64,000 bases of DNA from Coleophoma eucalyptorum (taxonomy: Eukaryota; Ascomycota; Leotiomycetes; Helotiales; Dermateaceae), in NCBI GenBank assembly GCA_026120035.1, contig JALRME010000034.1:350902-414901 (forward strand), given 5' to 3'. Below the pieces are notes generated by a model that did not search any database, was not told the origin of the DNA, and saw nothing but the letters and a program-made list of their open reading frames with translations. Shown piece by piece: positions 55,190 through 64,000 of the stretch; the stretch's first letter is position 1; every line of letters begins with the position of its first letter. The translations under genes were made by a program, and so were the position numbers.

Positions 55190-56660
55190 AGCGTACGAGT
55201 TAGATAGAATGGTAGGCAGTATTTATAAGCTCAAATAGTCATCTATAGGGGTGGCTTCACTGCTTACCTTGTAATCATACTTAAAACAACCCTGTTGTAG
55301 TTCCAAGTGCCTTGTTGTCTAAGCGTCTTAACCTGCGGACTCGATAACCGCTCGCATACGCCCCCGTGCGACTCTTCGCCCGCCGTCCACCGCCGTCCGT
55401 GCACCTCGTACCCCAGATATCTTACTCGCACCATAAATGAGACCCGTTACTACCGCTACCGCCACTGCTATAGCGGAATTAGGATGAGTACAAGACGAAG
55501 AAGACGAATTACTACCACTTACCATAATAGATTTTCTAAATTAGAATCAGGCCTACAGTCCTAGATTACCTAGCCGATCGCCCTCCAACCGACTTTTCCA
55601 CACCAATCAGAGAAAATGGTCTTGGCCGTACACTATTTTCTCGAATATACAGTAATCTAGACTGTACTACCACTAATATGTATGGGTAGTACCGTAATAT
55701 AAATCTATGTCAAGCCGTCTCTATTATTATGTAGTCAAGGTAAGGATACATAGACCAATCTTTTCTCAAACGGGGAAAACCTTTGGTTGCGGGTAAAACG
55801 GGAGGGACTCGAAGTAACTTATATAAACAGAAAACAATGTACAAAGCTTATAGGCTGAGCTAGTGGTGCATAGGCCGAAGATTAGTAACTATTAGCGTCT
55901 ATTTGTGTTCTACCGAGACCTTGATTTTACTTTTATTCTCTCTTGGCTACTGCCCTACTTGTAAATTTTAAAATCGTATTTAAAGAAAGTGTGTACAGAA
56001 AGTTGTTTGTAAGGTGTATATATCTGTAACGACAAGTCGAGATACTGAAATCGATTTTTAGGGAATTATAGCTGTACTGATAACCCTCTCCTTGTTATAA
56101 TAGACTTTAGATACAACGTTCTTCACTTATAACTCCTCGCTAGTAGCTATAAGCTCTTCTATGGCTTGCTCTCTACCAACGGACCTTGCTGCAATGAGAA
56201 GTCCCTTCCTCACTAATCGACACTAAAGAAGCCTACGCTACTACCCTTGTATTGCGAGACGCAACATATATACTAAGTCTCTATACTTGTCTTCTTGGCC
56301 TTTCTACTTTATAATTAAATTTGTATATCGAACTACCCTAATCTCTATTTTCCCAATACTGAAGTTCGCTTCCATAGTGCTCTATATCGACTTGCTTCAA
56401 ATTATTTTATTCCCTCTATGTAATGGCTATTTTATCCTTTTGTACAAAAGTTATAATATTATATCTTCGAAGATCCTTAGCATCAATCTCTCTCGCTTAG
56501 AAGTACCTACATAATCAGTCGGAAAGAAAAGCTGTCTATCAAAGAAGTCTATAGTAAAATTCTATAGATTGGGTGAGTAGACTATCCGTCTTAGTATAGA
56601 AATATAAGCTGTTGATTATAGGTTCCGATAAGGGTGTCTACGTCATCGGCTAGGGGTTGG
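55190..56660. other. Mostly AT-rich gene-free DNA
   Basis: Includes a GC-richer patch at about 55320-55480 (Arg/Pro-type low-complexity ORFs on both strands) and, after 55580, AT-rich stop-riddled sequence probably derived from repeats. No element could be named. Confidence 0.35.
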
Positions 56661-56669
56661 TAACGTAGA

Positions 56670-57743
56670 ATGTAGAGTTAGCGGTAAAGTCTCGCAACGG
56701 GTACCTTGGTAGGATCGGCAGTAAATATTCCATCAACTCCCTTCCATAACTGGAGCTCTTTGGCATTCAAACCTATGGCAACGAGAGCTGCACATAGATC
56801 TGTATATCCACGCCCAATCTCACCATCCATCAATCCACCTGGAACTTTCCCAAAGAAGCCTGTAAGAACCGGTATTCGTTCCTCGGTCCTCGCAAGCTAG
56901 AACCTTTTCCCGCAGGGCAGCCGCCATTTTTCGATAGAAGTTCATACCTAATCCCATGGTGGCTTTGGTTGCTCTGGAATAAATCACATCCGAAAGTTCT
57001 ATGTATTCAATGCGACCCCCTGCTCACATATTAGTTCAGCGGGAAGATAATACCAAGTAATCCTCGCTTACTCAGTCTTGCAATAAAGCTGTGATAAATC
57101 GACAACTAAGCTTTTCTCCATAACTAATAATTTGATCCTTGCACGGGACTCTATTTCTAGATGTCATATTTCTGCTACTACTCGATAGTCTGTAATTTCT
57201 TTGCATTCATCTTGGACTTCTTTCATCAATCTCGAGCACAGATCCTCGTTTTCAATGTGCGATTGTGCAGCATTAATGTGGTCCTCCGCGACAACATGCA
57301 CCAGTCTCTCGTACTCAGTCTTCAAGCTCTCGTAATTGAACGATTCGATATCTTTCTCAGAACGAATATATTCGAGGACACTGAAAACTTCCAAAAGCCT
57401 ATGCAAATTTCGTCAATGGTTCATGTGCGACGTGGCATGGAAAGTTTACTGGCCGACTTGTTATCCCTTCGGCTTTCCTGCTTGTACTGCGTGCAGAGCA
57501 AATGACGGCAATTTTATTATCCTTAAGACTTGCGCTGATACAAAATTAGATCTACTTTTGCTATTTGCAGGCCCGGGCCACGCACCGCACAATGTTCTCC
57601 ACAATGTTCACCGCGAAATCCCCTATGCTTGTCCCGCCAAATTTCTTGACAACCCATCCTTGCTTGCTATTATTTTTCCGCTGCAGACAAGATACTACTG
57701 AGGACTCATCATGATGGCCGCTGGTCCCGGTCTTGTTCGTCAT
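56670..57743 (-). pseudogene. Aspartate kinase pseudogene, C-terminus missing
   Basis: Starts at 57743 and reads WVVKKFGGTSIGDFA, the aspartokinase N-terminal signature (KFGGTS). A valid intron (57535-57585) leads to DNKIAVICSARSTSRKAEGIT. The next junction does not keep the frame. Then come RLLEVFSVLEYI, ISYGEKLSCRFITALLQD followed by an in-frame TGA, and IEYIELSDVIYSRATKATMG. The best-preserved block reads IPVLTGFFGKVPGGLMDGEI, GRGYTDLCAALVA and GIFTADPTK. Homology ends near 56670, so the ACT regulatory domain is absent. Aspartokinase makes aspartyl phosphate in Met/Thr/Ile synthesis. This is a second, dead copy rather than the housekeeping gene. Confidence 0.85.
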
Positions 57744-57759
57744 CCTGCACAATGCTCGC

Positions 57760-58290
57760 AGTCAAGCGAAAAGCTAGGACAAAGATTGGAGGAATTGCGA
57801 GAACGAGCTAGTCATCGGTAACCGGCTATAATCCTATTTCTCTTGTTAGTGAAAGTGATGGTATCTTTTAGTATATCCTGGTCTCGGGAACGGACAGCTA
57901 ACCCCAATCCCCATCGATGCTATTAGCGGCCTTCGATGAATTTTCAAGTTCATTCAGCCCAGCATTGGGACAGCTCCGGAGGCTGAAGCAGCCGAGGATA
58001 AGCTGACGCGTAACTAATTTCAAAAAAGCCTACATGATATGAAGCAAAAAATAACATGCTAGAAGATACCAATAACACATGGGTATCGGCTTTAGCGAAA
58101 TCAGATCATACTTTTGCCTCATCCAATCACCCAGTATGCAGTCAGCAACGAAACTACTTCGCCAGACGGATATGGGCCCTGGGATTTACGTAGGGTATTA
58201 AAAGCCAAGCGCATTTGCATAGTTACCTGTTGACAAAGCTGCTCAGATCTATTTTGTAATATCACAGCTACATCCCGTACTTCCGTGATT
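57760..58290. other. Intergenic, no gene supported
   Basis: A minus-strand ORF at 58119-58343 runs into the LTR and has no assignable domain. Confidence 0.35.
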
Positions 58291-58296
58291 GGATAG

Positions 58297-58615
58297 TGTT
58301 GGAATATCGACGTATCTACCACCTGCACGTGAGGTGACATCATGACACCTCATGCAGGTATTGGTATATCGCTACGCCACCTATAGGTGTATGGAGTTAG
58401 GATATCGCTATACTACTTGCTTGTTCCCGTGTTTGCGCACAGGCGCAAACACTACATATATCTGTATTACTACGGAGGTCGATTCGATACCCAGAAGGGG
58501 TATTTATAAGACCTCCACCACACTCACTTAGAAGAATCATCAATGTTTTTTACCTTACCATTTTTGACCTGTCGATTACAGCTATTGAAATAAAAGATAT
58601 ATAGATCAACCAACA
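58297..58615 (+). repeat. Solo LTR, family 1, copy B, with 5-bp target duplication GATAG
   Basis: Runs from TGTTGGAATATCG to ATCAACCAACA, a perfect TGTTGG/CCAACA inverted end. GATAG precedes it (58292-58296) and follows it (58616-58620) exactly. 319 bp. Same orientation as copy A 22.5 kb away and closer to the presumed original. No adjoining internal sequence. Confidence 0.94.
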
Positions 58616-59120
58616 GATAGTGTCATCGACTTCTGTACTTATGTGAATAAACAATATCCATTCTGTCTATGGTTATAGGAGTGACCAACTAGTGAATGAT
58701 TCAAAAAGGGAATTAATGCCGAGCTAGTGTTTATACTAGTGGCAAAACAGTGCTGTAAATACTTTGTCTTCTAGTGAGGTCGCTGAATTTGAAGTGAAGG
58801 ACTCAATTGATGATTGTAAGAGTAAGTAATACTGGAAATACTAAGTTATTATGGATATATACTAAACCTTACTTACGTCCAAGTCAAAACATTAAAGGTT
58901 TAGGGAAATTTGTAAGAAAATGAAAATGAAAATGAAAAGGAATACTATAATAGAAATGGGTATGTCGAGAAAGAAAGTGACCGATGCAAAATGCCCAGCC
59001 GTTGTAATTTAAGAAATAAATATGAAATTTTTATGGTGATAAAAGCCCGATATTACCATAGTCTTAAACTAATAATATTTAAAGGAAGTTTAAATAGAGA
59101 TTTATAATATTAAGTAAAAG
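58616..59120. other. AT-rich spacer between two solo LTRs
   Basis: About 500 bases of very AT-rich DNA including an AAAATG-type simple repeat near 58917-58940. No gene seen. Confidence 0.45.
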
Positions 59121-59312
59121 TGTCGGTATACTATTACAATAGGTCAATCACGAGACCTAGTCACATGTAAACAGTATCATTAGCGAGAGAGGTACTTATA
59201 CCTCTCTGCCTCACACTCTCTTCAATCGACATCTATTACACACTTTATGAACACTACCCGAACCTGATTTGACTTAAGAGTCACTCACTACGTTACCTAA
59301 CGTAAACCAACA
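59121..59312 (+). repeat. Solo LTR, family 2, with 5-bp target duplication AAAAG
   Basis: Begins TGTCGGTATAC and ends GTAAACCAACA. AAAAG lies immediately before (59116-59120) and after (59313-59317). 192 bp. Collinear, in the opposite orientation, with the LTR at 39984-40158. Contains the shared GTCAATCACGAGAC and TCACACTCTCTTCAAT blocks. Confidence 0.9.
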
Positions 59313-60427
59313 AAAAGATTCGATTTCAAGAAAACAAACTTATATTGAGATTTACCAAACAAAGACCCTAGGCAATGGTGTGGCGAGCTTGACCTTGCAA
59401 CTTTGATCCCAGTACTTGCGAGACTTCATACAGACACATATACAGCATACACATCATGCAATAGGGAGCACGTATGTGGTTTGGGAGCTAATTGGCCGAC
59501 AGGCTGATGAGCGGGACCAGCCTACTCTAGCTGCATTGCATGGCTTATTGGCTTACACCCAGACCAGCATACAGTGGTCGAAATAGCTGATAGCATGTGT
59601 TCGGGCTTCCGGTCCGCTTATGTCACTCATAGTGCACATGCCCGTTGGAGTAATGGGGAAACTCACGATGCTTGCTCTAGGCGGCGATTGTTCCAAAGCA
59701 GCATTGTCAAGGGGGCATGGTTAAATCCTGGCTCCCGCTCCCGCACCCACACCTACACCCATGCATGCAGGCATGCGCATAAATACGAGAGACTAAGTAG
59801 CGACTGTGCTTGTAATCATGCTGCTGCTTTCTGAAGTCCGGGATGTCACTCGGGGCTACGGGGCTCATGGTGCCTGGCGGAGTTCGGAAGCGAGGCTTAA
59901 ACCCAGTACATGGTACAAGCGCCGGACCGTATACGGCCGCAGGGACCTAGAAGCCGGAGCTTAGGATTTTGTGTGTAATACATGGGGTGCGGGGTCTGGT
60001 GTGGGTGACAAAATCCATTCAGCGGGCAAGTAGAGGCTATTGTTGTATAAGTGGATATATATATTATATTACAAACTGCTTAGGCCCAAAATGGCATACT
60101 CTTGCTTACTGACACAATCCCTGAGAACACCTTCGCACATCCTGCCGGCGGCAGAGTTGCAAGCAAGTCCCGAGACAGGCGGTGGCGGTAAAGTCGTCCG
60201 TGCAACTGGATAGCAGTTCATCGGGGGCTTTCCTCGTTCAATATAGCATTAATAGCCACCCAGATCTTAGATAACGTGAAGAAATCACAGCAGAGCATAG
60301 AGCAATAGGGAAAAAGTATGTATAAATGCACTGTATTATGATAGTTTATTATATGGTCAAGTGTACTTGAGTTCGATGTCGTCTGCTTTTTCTTAGCACT
60401 TAATTGTTCTCATTCACCACAAAATTT
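59313..60427. other. Gene-free DNA with a GC-richer patch
   Basis: 59560-60010 is GC-richer, with CCCGCACCCACACC-type low-complexity sequence and the palindromic CATGCATGCAGGCATGCG near 59760. An 86-codon ORF (59574-59834) inside it shows no domain. No RNA gene recognised. Confidence 0.35.
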
Positions 60428-61440
60428 TCAAAGCTCTTGTTTCCGCCCCGTCAGTTCTATTTGGCCAGCCTCGATTTTTGGGAGAGTGAGGATACTGGGC
60501 CAAACCAGTATAGATTGGATGGCAGCTGGCTCTCTTTCGTTGACACTTTTGATATAGATCCTTAGTCGTTCAATAAGACAATGTAGTATTAGACTCCAAG
60601 ACCAGTAAGGAGGTGCCACCTGAGGAACCTCATCAGTCGCGATCTTAGATCCAGGAGTTTCAACCTACCATCCATGCAATTCAGTCACGAAACCCCATGG
60701 ATTCCGAGTACATTTCTGATGGAGATCAATCCAGCACAGAATGTGTTGTCGATTTTCCAGAGGATAAATCCGGAAACAAATGTCACTGTGGGAATTCAGA
60801 AAAAGATGCATAGATCTGATCGTGAAGAGGATGCTAGGACGAACCTGTGCCATAAATCGCAAGCTGCTGTGCATCCTTGATCTTGGCATCTTTTACTTTT
60901 GCGGAAATCAACCACACCCATTGGATAAAAGTGCTTAGGACCAGAACCAAGAACCACCACCGGAAAAGCTCAAAATTTCCAGAAATAACGTGGTTGATGG
61001 AAACAGAGAGAGCCACTCCTGTCAAAAGCAATGCTAGACCTTTTCTAGTGTCGCTTCCAAGAGTGATGCTAACTGCACCATAGAGAATGCTAATCGTGGT
61101 GAAGAGCATAGATACCTCATCCACTGCTGGAAAACATTAGCACATGAGATAGAGAAGCAGAAAGGAGACGGACACATCTGGGTTTCGTATTTGATGTTCA
61201 GATGATAGGCGGCACACCCTATGCCGAGGAAAACTAGCATGGAGTAACATAAATGTGCGACATCATTATTACTACCTTTCCGAGAGTTTCTGATCCCTCT
61301 GGCTCCAAGATAGACTGGGACGATATTAGCGATGTGTGTTGAGACGGGACTGTGGGCTTCGTTCTGTAGCCTGCATTGGTCAACGTGTTGATGAACTCTG
61401 CAATATATGGAGTCATGTAAAAGTCCTACTTCCATCAATA
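60428..61440 (-). pseudogene. Alkaline ceramidase pseudogene
   Basis: Reads in order the hallmarks of alkaline ceramidase (a membrane enzyme hydrolysing ceramide): PYIAEFINTLTNA, GIRNSRKGSNNDVAHLCY, GIGCAAYHLNIKYETQM, then across an intron VDEVSMLFTTISILYGAVS, HVISGNFELFRWW, FILWKIDNTFCAG, a HGW-HLLTG junction and ILVWPSILTLPKIE. Breaks: the 5' end is missing beyond ~61440, where DWK-stop-DFY replaces the usual start region. There is a frame change at the GIHGV block, a TAA followed by a one-base loss near YYIVL, and doubtful splice sites. Decayed gene, truncated next to the pogo element that starts at 61494. Confidence 0.82.
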
Positions 61441-61493
61441 GCTAGTCCGGAATCACGCTTTCCGGTGCAATCTTCAACCTTTCAGAGAAACTA

Positions 61494-63293
61494 ACGTGCA
61501 CCACAAGCGAATGGGTCACACAAGCGAATGGGTCAGTCCCGTAATAAAATCACCACCTTTACATTATACCTCTATTTTCTTAACAACCAACTATAGTATC
61601 CTCTTTAAAAGAAAGCCAGTTTATCCTTACCCTCTAGGCTCTTCAAAATGACCTCAAACTTAGTATACAGAAGGCTATAACTATATATAACGTCCCTCCT
61701 ACAACCCTAACGCGTCGCGTCAAGGGAAAACCCTCTTAAGCAGAAATAACAGTCAAATCACGAAATCTTACAAACCTAGAAGAGGAGACTATTGTTAAAC
61801 GGTTACTCGACCTAGATATATAAGGATTCCCTATACGGATTACTACTATTAAAGAAATAGCTGATCTTCTTCTTCGTATACGCGACGCGCCATAAGTAGG
61901 GCGAAACTAGGCTACCAACTTTATAAAACGACAACCACGGCTTAAGATATATCAAACGCGATCGTACGATAATTAGAGAGCTCTTTATAAAGATCTAGAG
62001 AAAATTCGGCCTTAGTTCGAGCTTATAAAGAATTTTATAGCTAAATATAGAATACGCGTTAAAGATATATATAATTTTGACGAGACTAGGTTTTTAATAG
62101 GATAAATTAGTACTATAATTATTATTATAAGCTTGGATCGTACGACTAGACTAAAGTTATATCAGCCTAGTAATCGTAAATAGGTTATAGTTATTTAGGG
62201 AGTTAATTCATAAGGCTAAGCTGTTCCTCTATATATCGTTTTCAAGGATATAAATATCTATAATTCCTAGTATCCTCGAGAGTAAATTCTATCTACCTAG
62301 AGGGCTAGAGTTTCTCTAAATAGCTAAATAGATAACGAAGTATCTCTAGAATAGCTAGAGTACTTTGAAAAGTATACTCGGGCGAAAATAATTAGGAAAT
62401 ATCGTCTTCTTATCCTAGATGGTTATAAGAGTTATATTTTAGCCGAATTCTAGGAATATACTCGTACGAATAATATATTTATACTCTATATACCTATACA
62501 TTCTTCCTACCTACTCTAGCCTCTAGATGTTAGTTGTTTTTCGTCTTTAAAGAAGTCATACGGTCGCTAAGTTGAGAATATTATACGTTCCCGAATTTCT
62601 TATATTTCTAAGGAATCCTTTATACTAGTATTTATAAGAACATTCTAGAAGACTTTTACTAAGGAAAACATCCAAGGAGGTTTTAGAGGGGCTAGGCTTG
62701 TTCCATACGATCCAGAGGAGGTTCTTTCAAAGCTAGATATTTGATTACTAAGTCTAGTATTAAAAAGCTTACGTCTATTAACTTCTTATTTATAGGTCTA
62801 TCAAACACCACAAACAGCCAAAGAGGTAGTCAAATAAGCTACTCTGATTAAGAAGAGAATCGTACGATACTATAGTAGCTCTCCTACTCTAATTTTAGAC
62901 TCTATAGATAAATTATAGAAGAGTATAGCTAGAATTAGGTATAAACTTATACTTATAAAGGTAGAGTTAGAGAGGGTTTAAGCTGAAAATATAGAACTAA
63001 GTCGTCGACGTCGTACAAAAAGAAAGGTCCTCTAGCAAGGAGGAAGCCTTAGTCTACAAGAGATCCAAGAGATAGAGGAGGAGAAGGTAATTCAAGCCCA
63101 AATTTCAGTAGAATATAGTCAAAATAAAAGAAAAGGAAAGTAGGTCGAGTCATATGATCGTCGTTATAGATAATACGGAGAGCCTAGTCATAATAAACGA
63201 ACCTACTAGGCCTCTAAAGTAGTACCGTACGATCCAGATGATATAAAGGAATAGTATTTTGGAGTTCTAGCTATAAAGTAAACTATGATTTTG
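61494..63293 (+). mobile_element. Decayed pogo/Fot1-like transposon
   Basis: The left end follows TA (61492-61493) and starts ACGTGCAC, with two exact tandem 17-mers CACAAGCGAATGGGTCA at 61502-61535. Coding remains from ATG 61648: a HTH/CENP-B-like part (NVPPTTLTRRVKG, LEEETIVKRLLDLD), the first catalytic Asp in IYNFDETRFL, the second in LILDGYKSY, then IPIHSSYLL and PLDVSCFSSLKKSYGR, the region of the third acid. More than a dozen TAG/TAA interrupt it, mostly at positions where CAG or CGA is expected, as RIP produces. A C-terminal coiled part continues to ~63260. The right inverted repeat was not found intact. Confidence 0.88.
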
Positions 63294-63295
63294 TA

Positions 63296-64000
63296 ACGTG
63301 ACTTATGGGCTAACGCTCAGTATGGGCTAACGCTCATCCAACCCTACCCTCCAGGGTTTAACCCTTTACAACTCTAGCCATGGGCTATAAAAGTGCCACC
63401 AAACGTACTTATACTGAAGAGGATATTCAAAAGGCTATACAAGCACTCCAAGATTATACGTTTACAACGATTACTACTGCTGCTATATACTTTAAAGTTG
63501 ATCGGACTACACTTGGTGCAAGAATGAGAGGACGCAAAACGCGACGCCAGGCCAATGAATCAACTCAGATCCTCTCACCAGCTGAAGAGAATACTCTTAT
63601 ACGATGGATTACACGTCTAACAGCTACTGGATACCCAGCGACACCTGCGTTGCTAAAAGAAATGGCCTAGGAGATTAGAAGTCGACAAGTTCTTGTCGCG
63701 TCGCGTCAGCCACCTCTTTCTCTTCAACCTCCTAAAATTGGCCAGGAATGGATCTATAGGTTCCTTGAACGACATCCAGAGCTTCAGGCATGCTATTCCC
63801 GTCAATTGGACTCCCATCGAGCGAAGGATGCTACTCCAGAGAAGATTCAGGCCTGGTACGACGCGTTCTGGACGCGTTTTACAGAACGGAACTACAGACT
63901 GGAGGACGTATATAATATGGACGAGACTGGGTTTGCAGTTGGGGGTACTCAAACTACACGTATTATCGTTAACTCTACCCTGAAATCTAATTGGAAGGTT
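63296..64000 (+). mobile_element. Pogo/Fot1-like transposon, nearly intact, cut by window end
   Basis: Follows TA (63294-63295) and starts ACGTGACTTATGGG. It carries two tandem copies of TATGGGCTAACGCTCA (63304-63319 and 63321-63336). The transposase frame opens at ATG 63380 with TEEDIQKAIQAL, a helix-turn-helix (YFKVDRTTLGARMRG) and CENP-B-type PAEENTLIRWITRLTATGYP. One TAG (63668-63670) interrupts it, and the frame continues with SRQPPLSLQPP, IYRFLERHPEL and the first catalytic Asp in VYNMDETGFAVGG, still open at 64000. Much less decayed than the element just to its left, so it is younger. The rest and the right end lie outside the window. Confidence 0.88.

Noticed and set aside
55307..55564. 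Arg/Thr-rich ORF in a GC-richer patch
   Set aside because: Low complexity, open on both strands, no recognisable domain.
59574..59834. 86-codon ORF with His/Thr-rich low-complexity tail
   Set aside because: Driven by simple sequence (CACACC-type); no domain or splice support.
61494..63340. Reading 63304-63336 as the right inverted repeat of the 61.5-kb element
   Set aside because: The inner bases resemble the complement of its left end, but the 17-mers differ and a transposase ATG follows in the right place, so a new element start is the simpler reading. It remains ambiguous.
1..64000. tRNA, rRNA, CRISPR or phage-type defence features
   Set aside because: No cloverleaf-like arms with a TTCRA loop, no rRNA-like blocks and no spaced palindromic arrays were seen; the DNA is eukaryotic.

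Overview
The window reads as nuclear DNA of a filamentous ascomycete (Pezizomycotina). Genes have short GT-AG introns (mostly 44-84 nt) with CTAAY-like branch points. Families are typically fungal (Zn2Cys6 regulators, MFS exporters, wax-synthase-like acyltransferases, Fot1/pogo and Tc1/mariner transposons). Several repeats carry the stop-riddled, transition-rich signature expected of repeat-induced point mutation (RIP). The genus cannot be fixed from sequence alone. No tRNA, rRNA or CRISPR array was found.

Region 1 (1-15 kb) is a loose run of small-molecule enzymes: the 3' end of a GMC oxidoreductase, a fatty-acid-hydroxylase/SDR fusion, a Zn2Cys6 regulator, a Gfo/Idh/MocA oxidoreductase, a secreted ThuA-like protein, a membrane-anchored alpha/beta hydrolase and an MFS exporter. 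This looks like tailoring, regulatory and export functions of a secondary-metabolite or catabolic locus, but no core synthase lies in the window. A gene-poor stretch follows at 15-19.6 kb.

Region 2 (19.6-30 kb) holds an intronless FAD monooxygenase of the salicylate-hydroxylase type, a regulator-like protein without a visible zinc cluster, an SDR, a cysteine-containing protein of unknown function, an NmrA-like protein and a truncated, frameshifted P450 relic.

Region 3 (30-43 kb) is repeat-rich. It holds AT-rich decayed repeats, a five-exon membrane protein with two micro-exons, a decayed partial copy of the amine oxidase that sits 6 kb further on, a solo LTR with target-site duplication, a pogo-like element with inverted repeats, a small cysteine-rich secreted protein, an internally deleted LTR element and a Tc1/mariner fragment.

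Region 4 (41-55 kb) returns to genes: flavin amine oxidase, SDR, a large sterol-glucosyltransferase-like protein, a wax-synthase-like acyltransferase, a P-loop sulfotransferase-like protein whose 3' end is tandemly duplicated, and a five-exon P450. The last three could act on one terpenoid-like product; this is inference from co-location.

Region 5 (55-64 kb) is decaying DNA: an aspartokinase pseudogene, two further solo LTRs with perfect 5-bp target duplications, an alkaline-ceramidase pseudogene, and two pogo/Fot1 elements in tandem, the second much less decayed and cut by the window edge. Exon joins were checked by hand for splice sites and for reading-frame closure; none has transcript support here.
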